A stretch of DNA of 64,000 bases, taken from NCBI GenBank assembly GCA_000149225.2, contig CM000694.1, positions 992,001 through 1,056,000 on the forward strand, given 5' to 3'. A program made the position numbers and the translations under genes. The notes beneath the pieces were generated by a model. The model saw only the letters and a program-made list of their open reading frames with translations. It was not told the origin of the DNA and ran no database searches. Origin of the DNA: Lachancea kluyveri NRRL Y-12651. Taxonomy: Eukaryota; Ascomycota; Saccharomycetes; Saccharomycetales; Saccharomycetaceae. Of this stretch, positions 1 through 11,541 are shown in pieces; position 1 is the stretch's first letter; every line of letters begins with the position of its first letter.

Positions 1-292
1 GGTTGAGTTTTGCGGCCAAAGATGATATTTCTTGTAAGGAGGAGGAACTTAGTATGACCAAGTCAATTACCGTGGTGCTTTCTTGTTTCAATAGTTCATC
101 CACGCTTTTGAAGTGTCTACCCAAGGTAAAGTTATCTCTACCGTAAGCCTCCGACTCCACTGTTATCGGAGCCCCAGCTGTAACAGCTTCGCTAACATGG
201 TAGACCTGCACACTTTTGGCTAATTGAAACCTCCACGTGTAAAGCAGCACATTTGGATTATTACCAATCGTCAGCACTCTCAAGGAAGACAT
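1..292 (-). CDS. SVL3: SVL3/PAM1 ortholog, 5' part (cut by window edge)
   Basis: Only the first 97 codons are present; the gene runs off the left edge. The ATG is the complement of 290-292 and the protein opens MSSLRVLTIGNNPNVLLYTW, which matches the start of S. cerevisiae Svl3 and its duplicate Pam1. In that family the N-terminus has a Rossmann-like, ketopantoate-reductase-type fold. The conserved segment SSSSLQEISSL is visible at about residues 82-92. Svl3 localises to the bud and bud neck and is linked to vacuolar uptake; the biochemical role is not established. In S. cerevisiae SVL3 neighbours PHO85, while PAM1 neighbours YDR249C and YDR248C. Here one gene sits beside both sets, so it is best seen as the single unduplicated ortholog of the pair. 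Confidence 0.85.
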   Translation of the reverse strand, partial: MSSLRVLTIGNNPNVLLYTWRFQLAKSVQVYHVSEAVTAGAPITVESEAYGRDNFTLGRHFKSVDELLKQESTTVIDLVILSSSSLQEISSLAAKLN

Positions 293-828
293 GGCTATTT
301 GCTTGTGGTTTTAAGAGGGTATTGAGGAATTTTGCTGAAGAAAATTTTTATGCAGTTTAACACCGCATAGTGTAAACTCACAAAAATGATAAAACTAAGA
401 ACAGCAAGAATCCTCGAGACTTCGCAAACATCACGACTCAAAATGGAACCTACATTCTGAAACACAAGAGGCTAACTCAAGCGTAACAGGGTCGAGATAA
501 TAACTCAAAAATTTAAAAGACCTGGTGTTCTTTTTAAAATAACTCTGAGACAAGCTTATAAACTTTGCCTCTACATCAGACAATGGTCATTACGGAAGTT
601 TTACAGTGCTTGACACAACGCTCGCAATACTCATATTGGTGCGAAATACAACACGGAAGCTAACTTTACACACCCGCGGTTACCGGCAGTTTCACGACAA
701 TTACTAATATTCCGAAAAATCTTAATTTCTTGTTAAAGGCCCGAGGCTTACTGATCAAGATGTAAGCTAGGCGAATGTCAGCGTATTACGCAGTGTAATA
801 CTTGTCATAGACCAGGGCACCAGGCGTG
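293..828. promoter_or_regulatory. divergent intergenic region, SVL3/PAM1 and YDR249C-like gene
   Basis: About 540 bases separate two genes transcribed away from each other, so this should hold both promoters. I see no clear TATA box, no CACGTG, Reb1 or CCAAT site that I would defend, and no RNA gene. The sequence is moderately AT-rich. Confidence 0.5.
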
Positions 829-1929
829 ATGGGCTACGTGATAGCAGGTTACCCAACGAGAAGAAATAAGCGACAGCCAGTTGTGGAACCAAAGATATGC
901 TACGGAAGCGAACAACGGAGCCTACAGCAGGCTAAAACAAGTGTTGGGCAAAGCAAGAAAAGGAAGGTTGGGCTTAAGAGACATTTAACTATACAAGATC
1001 TCCCGTTGGAGATAATTCAAAAGATATTTGTTTACGCAGGAAGTCACAATTCGATGCCTTTGCTGAACAGCTTTTTTCACTTATGTTTGAGACCGACCAG
1101 TTTCTTAATCAACGGTTATATATGGGAAAATTTTCTATGGGATCTGAACGAATCTTTAAGGGACGAAACGCGCGTTAGGGTCCATGTGTTAACTTCTGAT
1201 GTGTTTGATAATCGTTTGTTGATAGATTATCTTAATAGAAATCATCGGTTCTTAAATATCGTCTCAAATATTGTCAACACCGAATCTCTACCTACGTTAT
1301 TGCAAGAACGGCAGGACAAGTTTTACAAAGACGAACTAGATTCAATAAATGAGTCGCATCTTAAAGTTGCGAGACACGAGCAATTAGGAAAACCTATAAA
1401 TGATTTTCCTTCGTCTTTTTACAACCATCCAAACATTTTTTTTCACAATGACATATCACAGCATCCGCCGGTGTATAATCAGTTTCTTCTTAAATTGCAC
1501 GCACATTTTTCTATAAAAGAGCCGATATTACTTTGTGACAGGATCTTCAACTGGTTTTTCTGGCAGTCCCACTCTTACAATATTAATCATTTGTTCCATG
1601 CAATTAACCTAGTGTTACACATCTCGCTACTCCCAAACAGCAGACTGGATAACGTAGACCCGTTGAACCATCTTTTGAAAAATTTGTACTTAGAAGTGAG
1701 TCCGGACATATCAAATCTGTTGCTTCTTGATGGCAATGAAGATGATACTCAGTTAAATGAACGGAAAGCTCGAATAGTAGAAAAGTTCATCCGCAAGTTT
1801 TATAAAGATTCACAGAACTGCCTGAGCCAGGATGATCTCTGGCAGATGTTAAGCCAAACGGGCGAGCGTGCCTTGATGGAGCTAGTGATGAGACATGGTG
1901 GTAGACCAGGTTTCAGTGTGGTAAGATAG
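829..1929 (+). CDS. YDR249C ortholog, uncharacterised F-box-like protein
   Basis: A 366-residue protein of unknown function, close in length to S. cerevisiae YDR249C (373). The assignment rests on context: in S. cerevisiae YDR249C lies between PAM1 and YDR248C, and here it follows SVL3/PAM1 in the matching orientation. The N-terminal 45 residues are basic and low in structure. Residues about 52-95 (LTIQDLPLEIIQKIF onward) look like an F-box, the motif that recruits Skp1 to ubiquitin ligases. That is my reading of the pattern and not a known annotation. The rest is hydrophobic and aromatic-rich without recognisable repeats. I use the ATG at 829; the codon three bases upstream is GTG. It ends about 120 bases from the PHO85 stop, and the two genes converge. 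Confidence 0.75.
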   Translation: MGYVIAGYPTRRNKRQPVVEPKICYGSEQRSLQQAKTSVGQSKKRKVGLKRHLTIQDLPLEIIQKIFVYAGSHNSMPLLNSFFHLCLRPTSFLINGYIWENFLWDLNESLRDETRVRVHVLTSDVFDNRLLIDYLNRNHRFLNIVSNIVNTESLPTLLQERQDKFYKDELDSINESHLKVARHEQLGKPINDFPSSFYNHPNIFFHNDISQHPPVYNQFLLKLHAHFSIKEPILLCDRIFNWFFWQSHSYNINHLFHAINLVLHISLLPNSRLDNVDPLNHLLKNLYLEVSPDISNLLLLDGNEDDTQLNERKARIVEKFIRKFYKDSQNCLSQDDLWQMLSQTGERALMELVMRHGGRPGFSVVR

Positions 1930-2048
1930 TATAGTAAACCGGTAGAGTTCAAGATACAGAGGATAATGTTGTTTTTTTTTTAGTTCTAATGGTTTACATA
2001 GCAATTTCCTGTTATTTAAAAAAAAAATAAAAAAGACGCCATTTTCAC

Positions 2049-3032
2049 TTAGGTTCTAGTATAATACTCCGCAAACCATGGATGGTTCAAAGCCTGCTTT
2101 GCACTCAATCTCATCTCTGGGTTTAGTTGTAATAACCCATGTAGGAGGTCTACAACGTTGTTGTCCAAGCTTTCTCTGGTCTGGCTCTGCAAAAAGGCGC
2201 GCAAATCTTTTGGTAAATGGATAGGAAAGTTTGGATTGTATTTAGGTAGACTGCTGATTCCAGGCCAAGTTCTCTCCGTTGGTGTGCCCATTGTTTCGAA
2301 AATTAATTTCAACTGTTCCTCATCACTTGTTCCAGGAAACAAAGGTTTGCCAGTGATCATTTCTACGAGAATACAACCGCATGACCAAATGTCTATCGAA
2401 GTCGAGTACGTTCTCGAGCCCATGAGGACGTCAGGAGCTCTATACCATAAAGTCACGACTTCACTAGAAAAAGTGTTCACTGGAATACCAAAAGCTCTGG
2501 CTAAACCAAAATCACCCAATTTTAGTTGACCTTTGTTATTAATCAATAGGTTCTGAGGTTTCAAATCACGGTGCAAAATCCTGTTTTCGTGACAGAACGC
2601 AACACCCTGTAGCAATTGCCACTCAAAATATTTGACTAATGGTAAAGCCAAACCTTGAGGGGTATTTCCTACGGCTCTAGAATCCATATACTTTTTCAAA
2701 TCGTTATCCATGAATTCAAATACTAAAGTCAATTTGTTCTCTGTATGAATGACATCATATAACCTAACAATGTTCTCATGTTTAAGTTCTTTCATCAAAG
2801 AAATCTCACGGATAGCTGTAGAAGGAGTTCCTTCTTCCGAATCCAGTTTGACTTCCTTGAGAGCAACATAAACACCAGTTGTCTTGTTTAAGCCCTTGTA
2901 CACGGTTGCATATGTACCATTTCCTAACTTTTCTAACTGCTTGAACCTGTGTGTCAAAGGCTGTTAGTATTATGTTATGCATAGCTAATTTTGTCGTATA
3001 GCCAAATATACATACTGAGATGAAGATGCCAT
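2049..3032 (-). CDS. PHO85: cyclin-dependent kinase Pho85, two exons
   Basis: The coding sequence is complement(join(2049..2946, 3016..3032)). Exon 1 has 17 bases (MASSSQ split codon). The intron (2947-3015, 69 bases) shows GTATGT at its 5' end, the branch sequence TACTAAC at 2963-2969 and a CAG 3' end. The 304-residue product is nearly the same length as S. cerevisiae Pho85 (305) and very similar. Visible kinase features are the glycine loop GNGTYATVY (15-22), the ATP lysine ALK (36), the cyclin-binding helix PSTAIRE, the catalytic HRDLKPQN near 131, DFG near 150, and an activation loop with SSEVV in place of a phospho-threonine. Pho85 partners with Pcl cyclins and Pho80 to control phosphate signalling, glycogen and the cell cycle. 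S. cerevisiae PHO85 also carries an intron at this spot. It is divergent from TRM44. Confidence 0.97.
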
Positions 3033-3183
3033 CGTTTCCAGCAGTTCCTCTGTTTCTGTCTTATTATGCAGGTTATGGTTGAGGGAGATTTTCCGGTGAA
3101 AAATTTTGGGAAAAAAGTAAGAGCGATGAGCAAATAGTAGAGGTTAAATCTTCATCAATCGTATTACACCATTACCTCTCGCT

Positions 3184-4791
3184 ATGTTTAAATACACTGT
3201 AGATGAAACAAGTATACTGGGTAAGCAGTGGTATTGCATGTACAAGACTGCGGAAACTGTCTCGTTTGAAAAGGAGCATTTCGAGACTGCAATGCTAAAT
3301 GTTATCAGGCAACCCAATGTAAACTCAACAGTTATTCTGAGGGCTGATATACTAAAGGAGGTAGAGTACAACATCGAGACTAATGAAGTAGTTAGTTCAA
3401 AAGAGCAGCATTTCGAAGTGACTGACAGTGAGACTATCACCGTCGATATTGACGACATGGAAATAAAAGCTGTGGATGTGGACGATGCATTAAAGCTGCG
3501 CTCAAAACTCAGTATAGTCAGAAGGATTACTCCAAGAAACCCATACAAAGATGCTATTATTAATCAAACTTGTCTGGTAATGAATAGCGTGAAATTCGCG
3601 AACACCTCTTTGGTTGTGTACACACCACACTTCAGTCGTAAGGAACAGTGTCCGTTCTACATTCCCCAGGTGAAAGGCGTCGCTATTTTACTGCATGAAG
3701 GTGAACTTTCTGTACACTACCTACCTTTTTCTAGTACTGAAGATGACTCTGTTCTCAGGACCGAATCTGAACGTGTTGTTAGAACCTCGTTTAGATTATT
3801 ACAAACGGCCAATAAGCATTCTGCTGGTGTTAAAAAGGGTTATGAAAAAAAGGTGAACCATGATGTCGTGGTTCCAAAGGTGGCCTTTCAGGATAGATAT
3901 ATTGCCTTGAAAAAGAAATACTCAAAGTTTTTGGTCGACAACTGGGCTGAGAGTACCGATCCAAAGAAACACGTCTTTGAAGATATTGCCATTGCTGCTT
4001 TCTTAATTGAACTTTGGTGCAAGATCTATGGAGAAGACTATAAAACCAACTTCCAATTTAGAGATCTTGGTTGTGGTAATGGTGTTCTGTGTTATATCCT
4101 CCTGAGTGAGGGTATAAATGGTATTGGTATTGACGCAAGGCAGAGGAAATCCTGGAAAATTTATCCCAAGGAGATACAGAAATGCTTAAAAGAACAAGTT
4201 ATTATTCCCTCTATCTTACTGAGACCTCACCCAGAAGTGAAAAAAAGGGCACCTCAATTACACCATAACGGTAGATTCTTCCCTGTACCTGTTCAATCTC
4301 CTTCACATGATTTGATCGCGCCGGCCACGGTAGTATACTCAAGTGCAGACCTCATCCACTCGTCTCATGTTAACATTACTGAGTTCCCACCGGATACTTT
4401 TATTATAGGTAACCACTCTGATGAATTGACATGCTGGATCCCAATGTTGGGATATCCTTTTATGGTGATTCCTTGCTGCTCGCACAACTTTTCTGGAGCT
4501 CGTATCAGATACGGTGTTCGTAAGTCTTCGGGTAAGAAAAACGGTAATAGCACATACGCTGGTCTAGTTGATCATGTAGAATCCATTGCTACTAAAGTTG
4601 GTTGGAAAATCGAAAAAGAAATGCTGCGTATACCAAGTACAAGAAACGCTGCTATCATTGGTTACCAAAATCCGGTCCTGCAACAATTTCCAACCCAAGA
4701 GGTATATGACACGATATTAGAGGATGGGGGTGCTGATGGTTGGGTCGAGAATACTATGGCCCTGATGAAAAAAACACCTAGAAGTCATTAG
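3184..4791 (+). CDS. TRM44: tRNA(Ser) Um44 2'-O-methyltransferase
   Basis: A 535-residue ortholog of S. cerevisiae Trm44 (567), which methylates the ribose of uridine 44 in tRNA-Ser using S-adenosylmethionine in the cytoplasm. The SAM-binding motif DLGCGNGVLCYIL with the following acidic GIGIDAR strand is seen at about residues 296-320. A CxxxxSG cluster (PCCSHNFSGARIRYG) near residues 433-447 is characteristic of the family. The start ATG is about 150 bases from the PHO85 start, so the two share a short divergent promoter. SUV3 follows in the same direction. Order and orientation match YPL030W next to YPL031C and YPL029W. Confidence 0.93.
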   Translation: MFKYTVDETSILGKQWYCMYKTAETVSFEKEHFETAMLNVIRQPNVNSTVILRADILKEVEYNIETNEVVSSKEQHFEVTDSETITVDIDDMEIKAVDVDDALKLRSKLSIVRRITPRNPYKDAIINQTCLVMNSVKFANTSLVVYTPHFSRKEQCPFYIPQVKGVAILLHEGELSVHYLPFSSTEDDSVLRTESERVVRTSFRLLQTANKHSAGVKKGYEKKVNHDVVVPKVAFQDRYIALKKKYSKFLVDNWAESTDPKKHVFEDIAIAAFLIELWCKIYGEDYKTNFQFRDLGCGNGVLCYILLSEGINGIGIDARQRKSWKIYPKEIQKCLKEQVIIPSILLRPHPEVKKRAPQLHHNGRFFPVPVQSPSHDLIAPATVVYSSADLIHSSHVNITEFPPDTFIIGNHSDELTCWIPMLGYPFMVIPCCSHNFSGARIRYGVRKSSGKKNGNSTYAGLVDHVESIATKVGWKIEKEMLRIPSTRNAAIIGYQNPVLQQFPTQEVYDTILEDGGADGWVENTMALMKKTPRSH

Positions 4792-4958
4792 TACGTAGAA
4801 TAGTGCACATGTAATATAGTCGTTTTTTTTTATAGCCCAACGTAATCGGACAGCGGCGTGCTTTCCCTTTCTCGGACAACATGTTATTCAAAAATTTTCA
4901 ATGCAATGAGATGAGTTTCATACAAGCAGCTTTTAACCTGGAAATTGCCATATCACCA

Positions 4959-7202
4959 ATGCTCAGTACGAGGTTGACATTTTTTAACAGAAGATACTGT
5001 ATATCTATACCTAGAAATCTGCGGTACTTTAAAAGAAGCTATCAGTCGGATGCAAATTTGAGACCCTTCAGAGATGCTAAATGGTTCTTAGAGAGGCCCA
5101 AGTTTAAATACTTGCCAGCAAAAGAGCACCATGACTTAAACCTCTTTGAATTTAATTTGGATAATAAAGCCGTTAATGTATACACTAAGGACCCAGAATT
5201 TAAAGAGCTACTAGATTCTTCTATGAAATTTACATTCAATGAAAAAGTCACTGCCTTTACATCGCAAGAAATCGAGGCAAAAGGTCTTGCATGGCTTAAA
5301 CTACGTGATTATTTATATGGACAGCTGAAGAATGTCCAATCCGATGTAAGGAAAATTAATGAGTGCACTCCTTCAGTAGCAGACATAGTACATCCAACCA
5401 AGCCATCGCAAGTAATAGCACAATTAGTAAACTGTCACAAAATTAATTCCGGTCAGTGGCAAGCAATACTAAACAAAGATAGGATTACTACAAATGATAA
5501 ATTCAACCATATTATAAGCAAAACTTTTGATTTCATTTATGAACAGGAAATCCTGCCTATTACAGCACAATCGCCAAGTCGTGAGGGGAAAGAGATTGAC
5601 ATTTCAAATCCAGCCGAATGGTTCCCTGAAGCACGTAAATTACGCAGAGAAATTGTTATGCACATCGGGCCTACCAACTCTGGCAAAACCTATAAAGCCT
5701 TACAAAAATTGAAAGGTTGTGCCAGAGGTTATTATGCGGGACCTTTAAGACTGCTTGCAAGGGAAATATATGAAAGATTTAAACATGAGGGTATTCGCTG
5801 TAATTTACTAACGGGTGAAGAGGTTATTGATGATTTGGATGAAATGGGCAATCCTGCTGGCCTGACGGCTGGTACGGTGGAAATGGTTCCAATGTCTCAA
5901 TATTTTGATGTTGTAGTGCTAGATGAGATTCAAATGATGACTGATGCAGACAGAGGTTGGGCATGGACAAACGCTTTATTGGGTGCAAGAGCACGTGAAG
6001 TGCATTTATGCGGTGAAAAAAGTATCTTACCATTGGTTCAAAAAATTGTTAAAATGACTGGTGATAAGCTAGTTGTTAACGAATACGAGAGATTAGGTGA
6101 ACTAAAAGTTGAAAATTCACCATTGCAAAATGGATTGCGTGGGCTGCGTAAGGGTGACTGTGTGGTTGCTTTTAGTAAAAAGAGAATTCTAGACTTGAAA
6201 CTAAAAATTGAAAAAGACACAAACCTAAAAGTGGCAGTAGTTTATGGATCTTTGCCACCAGAGACCAGGATTCAACAAGCAAATTTGTTTAATAGCGGTG
6301 CGTATGACGTTTTAGTCGCATCAGATGCGGTGGGAATGGGTCTAAACCTCTCTATTGAAAGAGTTATTTTTACCACATACATGAAATACAACGGCCAAGA
6401 GATGGTTGAGCTATCATCTTCGAATATCAAGCAAATTGGAGGTCGTAGTGGTAGGTTTAAAGTAGCGCCAACCTCTGGCGGAAACGGTAATAAAAAACAG
6501 GCATCAGTGGGTTACGTTACTGGTGTCAGTTCAGAGGTATTGCAAGCTGTCAAAAAGGGTATTTCATCACCAATCGAATACTTACCTACTGCAGTAGTTT
6601 GGCCCACTGACGAAATATGTGGTAAAATCATGACCCAATGTGCACCTGGCACGCAAGTTACCACGCTTTTAGAAACTTTTGCCTTGGAAGTAGAAAAGAA
6701 ATCACAGAAATTATTCACGCTTCCTGAATTGAAAAGCAGGTTGAGCAACATAAGTATGTTTGAGCACATGGAAGAGATTCCGTTTTTCGAGAAATTGAGA
6801 CTAAGCAATGCACCTGTGAAAGATTCACCAATGGTTAAGAAGGCGTTTGTTCAGTTTTGTGAGACGATCGCACAAAGACAAACCAGATCTCTACTGAGTT
6901 ACCCTTTGCCATTCGATATTCTAGACGTTAGATGCATTGATGACGAAAAACTTACTTTGGAATACTACGAGGCTTTACACAATATTATCATGGTTTATTT
7001 CTGGTTAAGCAATAGATATTCAACATACTTCATTGACCAAGAAAGTGCACACGATTTGAAAAACTTTTGTGAAATGATTATTTTTGAAAAACTGGATAGA
7101 CTGAAAAAAAACCCTTACGCCAGGCGTGGTTCTCCGGGTGCAACAATGGGCTCACTGTACAAAAATAAACCTAAGTTCTTAAAGAAAAATCGTGTAAGCT
7201 AG
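4959..7202 (+). CDS. SUV3: mitochondrial RNA helicase Suv3 (degradosome)
   Basis: ATP-dependent RNA helicase of the mitochondrial degradosome, partner of the exonuclease Dss1. It shows the Walker A motif GPTNSGKT (about residue 235), the DExH-type box DEIQMM (about 321), LLTGEEV, VYGSLPPETR and the final motif IGGRSGRF (about 493). I choose the ATG at 4959 (747 residues; S. cerevisiae 737) because it gives a classic matrix-targeting sequence, MLSTRLTFFNRRYCISIPR, with arginines and no acidic residues. An in-frame ATG at 4881 would add 26 residues containing glutamates, which fits import less well. The C-terminus (CEMIIFEKLDRLKKNPYA) is almost identical to the S. cerevisiae protein. It lies between TRM44 and ERG10, as in S. 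cerevisiae. Confidence 0.95.
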   Translation: MLSTRLTFFNRRYCISIPRNLRYFKRSYQSDANLRPFRDAKWFLERPKFKYLPAKEHHDLNLFEFNLDNKAVNVYTKDPEFKELLDSSMKFTFNEKVTAFTSQEIEAKGLAWLKLRDYLYGQLKNVQSDVRKINECTPSVADIVHPTKPSQVIAQLVNCHKINSGQWQAILNKDRITTNDKFNHIISKTFDFIYEQEILPITAQSPSREGKEIDISNPAEWFPEARKLRREIVMHIGPTNSGKTYKALQKLKGCARGYYAGPLRLLAREIYERFKHEGIRCNLLTGEEVIDDLDEMGNPAGLTAGTVEMVPMSQYFDVVVLDEIQMMTDADRGWAWTNALLGARAREVHLCGEKSILPLVQKIVKMTGDKLVVNEYERLGELKVENSPLQNGLRGLRKGDCVVAFSKKRILDLKLKIEKDTNLKVAVVYGSLPPETRIQQANLFNSGAYDVLVASDAVGMGLNLSIERVIFTTYMKYNGQEMVELSSSNIKQIGGRSGRFKVAPTSGGNGNKKQASVGYVTGVSSEVLQAVKKGISSPIEYLPTAVVWPTDEICGKIMTQCAPGTQVTTLLETFALEVEKKSQKLFTLPELKSRLSNISMFEHMEEIPFFEKLRLSNAPVKDSPMVKKAFVQFCETIAQRQTRSLLSYPLPFDILDVRCIDDEKLTLEYYEALHNIIMVYFWLSNRYSTYFIDQESAHDLKNFCEMIIFEKLDRLKKNPYARRGSPGATMGSLYKNKPKFLKKNRVS

Positions 7203-9130
<1,928 letters not shown>

Positions 9131-9216
9131 AGATATAACATATTCATGCACAAGTAGCTTTTTTTTTTTTTGTAATTGCTAGATAAAAAAAGTTCAACCT
9201 TCTTTCATTTCCACTA

Positions 9217-9223
9217 TCACGTG
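9217..9223. promoter_or_regulatory. TCACGTG element upstream of gluconokinase
   Basis: TCACGTG lies 178 bases before the gluconokinase ATG in the 270-base gap after ERG10. This is the core bound by Cbf1 and Pho4-type basic helix-loop-helix factors in yeasts. Binding is inferred from the sequence only. Confidence 0.4.
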
Positions 9224-9400
9224 CTCGAGCCTTCGAGCGTTTTTCCGGAAATCCGTTTCAGGGGAAAAAAGGACATCCCCTCTCTTAAACTAAGTAGTTC
9301 CTATTATAAATAAAAACCACTCATGCGTGGAGAAGTTGTTTCTCTTCTGTTTCGCTCGCAGTTCATACCGCTGTTTGAATTCTAGAAATAGAGCGTCAAA

Positions 9401-9958
9401 ATGGCTAATTCCTCTAAACCTTCTGTCATTGTAATTGGTGGTACAGCAGGTACTGGAAAATCCACTATAGGTAAGAGACTTGCCAAGTTTTATCAAGATA
9501 GATACCCCGGGATTGAGTTTCTTGAAGGAGACAGTATCCACCCACCTGAAAACATTGCCAAAATGGCACAGGGCATTCCGTTACAAGATGAAGATCGCTG
9601 GGGTTGGTTGACTAAAGTGGCAGAACTGTCTACTGAATCTGCAAAGGACCACTGTGGTTTAAGCATAATTTCTTGCTCCAGTCTAAAACTTTCATATAGA
9701 AACCACATCAGAAAGACTTGCCCAGATACTAATTTTTACTTCCTCTTTATGTATGCTCATAAAGAGGAGATCTTGAAGAGGTTGACAAAAAGAGAAGGTC
9801 ACTTCATGAAACCTAACATGATTGGTTCCCAATTCAGTGCTTTACAACTTCCCAAAGAAGATGAGACTAACTCTTTAGTGATTGACGTTGAGGGAAAGAG
9901 TATTGAACAAGTTTTAGAAGAGGTATTACTTGATGCAAACCAATTTTTACCACATTGA
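9401..9958 (+). CDS. gluconokinase, YDR248C ortholog
   Basis: Phosphorylates D-gluconate to 6-phosphogluconate with ATP, feeding the pentose phosphate pathway. The 185-residue product is close to S. cerevisiae YDR248C (193) and to the bacterial GntK family. The P-loop GGTAGTGKST is at residues 13-22, followed by the family block EGDSIHPPENIAKM, then DDRWGWL-type residues (EDRWGWLTKV) and CSSLKLSYR. KREGHFMKPNMIGSQF in the C-terminal half is the lid region. No targeting signal is visible. Its position between ERG10 and VHS1 is the sign of unduplicated order, since in S. cerevisiae ERG10 is on chromosome XVI and YDR248C/VHS1 are on chromosome IV. Confidence 0.92.
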   Translation: MANSSKPSVIVIGGTAGTGKSTIGKRLAKFYQDRYPGIEFLEGDSIHPPENIAKMAQGIPLQDEDRWGWLTKVAELSTESAKDHCGLSIISCSSLKLSYRNHIRKTCPDTNFYFLFMYAHKEEILKRLTKREGHFMKPNMIGSQFSALQLPKEDETNSLVIDVEGKSIEQVLEEVLLDANQFLPH

Positions 9959-10206
9959 TGACACTCCTTGGCTAACTAGAATCAACTATCTGGTACGAGG
10001 TAAAACTTGTTATTTGAAAATATCTATCATTGAATTATCTATAAACTGGAATTAATTAAACTATCCTTTTATCTTAATTTAAATACACCTTAAATTTCTT
10101 TTTTTTTCTTTGAACCCCGTAATCGTTGAAAGAGTTCACCCATCCTTTTTAAGATTTCTTAATGTGTCTTTTTCTTGTCGTCTTATGCTCGTTACTCGTT
10201 ATTTTT

Positions 10207-11541
10207 TTAGTACCTCGGAAGCCACCTGCTAAAGTTAGAATAGTTTGTCATGGTAGATAAGTTACTTTGCATGTATTGCAGCTTGAAATCCCGATGAATA
10301 TCTTGTGCTTTGCTTTTTCTACCAACGCGCTCCTCGCCATCAACAGACCCATTTGGAGTCGTGTCGACAGAGGAAAAATGCAGATAGGCTTCTTCCTCGC
10401 TGGAGTAATCTGTATCCTCTTCTTCTTCCTCTTCATCTTCTTCTTCTTCTCCATTAGAATAGTACTCATACAACATTTTCTTCAAGGCAACACCATGATC
10501 ACCAATAATGAAACGTTGGAATTGTTCAGTTGTCAAAGTTGGCACCTGTGATAGCGGACCACTTTGTGTGAAGTGTGTACATTCAGAAACCTCAGTCATC
10601 AGCTTGTCTAAGCGGATTCTTTTTGATGGGTCCAGTTGCAAGACATCGAGTAGAATGGAGAAGAGATCCTGAGAGACTGGTAGAATTTTTAGCAAAACCT
10701 TTGGATCTTGAGTGAAATAGTGGAAAGTATGATCTTCCAACTGATGAGCCTTTAACCATGGGTTACGAATACATGTCAGGTTTATTAGAATGATACCTAG
10801 AGACCATATGTCACTAGTAGCAGTTGGGAAACTCACAGCCTCATTTCCGTGTGTTAACGAGGATGGGCATGAGATTCTTTCGGGTGCCATGTAATAACTA
10901 CTGCCAACGCAGACGTTAGCCAATAATTCCTTGGAAGTTGTGCTTAGACCAAAATCGCACAGTTGGACGTTATCCTGGGAGTCCAGAAGGATGTTTTCCG
11001 GTTTGATATCACAGTGGTAAACACCAAGGTGGTGGCAATGTTGAATGACAGAACATAGCTGAAGAAAGACTTTTTTGACCAAAGTGCCATCTCGAGCAAA
11101 GTGTTGATGGTCCACGATAGAGGTGAACAAGTCACGAGGATAGTAGTCCATCACAATAAAAGTTGCGAGAGAGCTTTCCAAGACTTGATGGATAGTAACG
11201 ACGTTTTGATGGGAATGAACCTTCAAATGCAATGCAATTTCCTTGTAATTTGGCGCATTTGAAAGCTGTTCCTCAGTTAAGCTTTTGATTGATTCCAAAT
11301 TGATTGATGGTAAAAATAGCTTGTTTTGGAAAGATTTGAAGTAGTGGTACAACTGTCCCTGCAACAATGTACTCTTCTTAATATCAGAACTCTCGTTGCA
11401 ATGGTCATTATTCTTCATAACAGCCTTGACAGCATATTGGTTTTCTGAGATTAAATCTATCGCATGGAAAACCAAACCATAAGCACCAGAACCTATCTGT
11501 TTTGTTATTTGGAAGTTATTTATCTGGCAGTTTGTAAGCAT
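10207..11541 (-). CDS. VHS1: serine/threonine protein kinase, single ortholog of VHS1 and SKS1
   Basis: A 444-residue kinase; S. cerevisiae has two copies from the genome duplication, Vhs1 (461) and Sks1 (502). The glycine loop IGSGAYGLVF is near residue 17, the lysine in YAVKAV, and DFG (LCDFGLS) near 195. The catalytic loop reads YHCDIKPENILL (about 174), with HCD in place of HRD, which I believe is usual for this subfamily. A strongly acidic stretch, EEEEDEEEEEED, begins near residue 370 in the C-terminal tail. Vhs1 and Sks1 act in G1/S control (suppressing sit4 hal3 loss) and in adaptation to low glucose. Because the neighbours on both sides come from both S. cerevisiae loci, the two cannot be told apart by position. 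Confidence 0.9.
   Translation of the reverse strand: MLTNCQINNFQITKQIGSGAYGLVFHAIDLISENQYAVKAVMKNNDHCNESSDIKKSTLLQGQLYHYFKSFQNKLFLPSINLESIKSLTEEQLSNAPNYKEIALHLKVHSHQNVVTIHQVLESSLATFIVMDYYPRDLFTSIVDHQHFARDGTLVKKVFLQLCSVIQHCHHLGVYHCDIKPENILLDSQDNVQLCDFGLSTTSKELLANVCVGSSYYMAPERISCPSSLTHGNEAVSFPTATSDIWSLGIILINLTCIRNPWLKAHQLEDHTFHYFTQDPKVLLKILPVSQDLFSILLDVLQLDPSKRIRLDKLMTEVSECTHFTQSGPLSQVPTLTTEQFQRFIIGDHGVALKKMLYEYYSNGEEEEDEEEEEEDTDYSSEEEAYLHFSSVDTTPNGSVDGEERVGRKSKAQDIHRDFKLQYMQSNLSTMTNYSNFSRWLPRY

Noticed and set aside
10240-10551. Plus-strand frame opposite the acidic tail of VHS1, hydrophobic and membrane-like
   Set aside because: It is the reverse reading of GAA/GAG-rich codons and shows no independent sign of coding.
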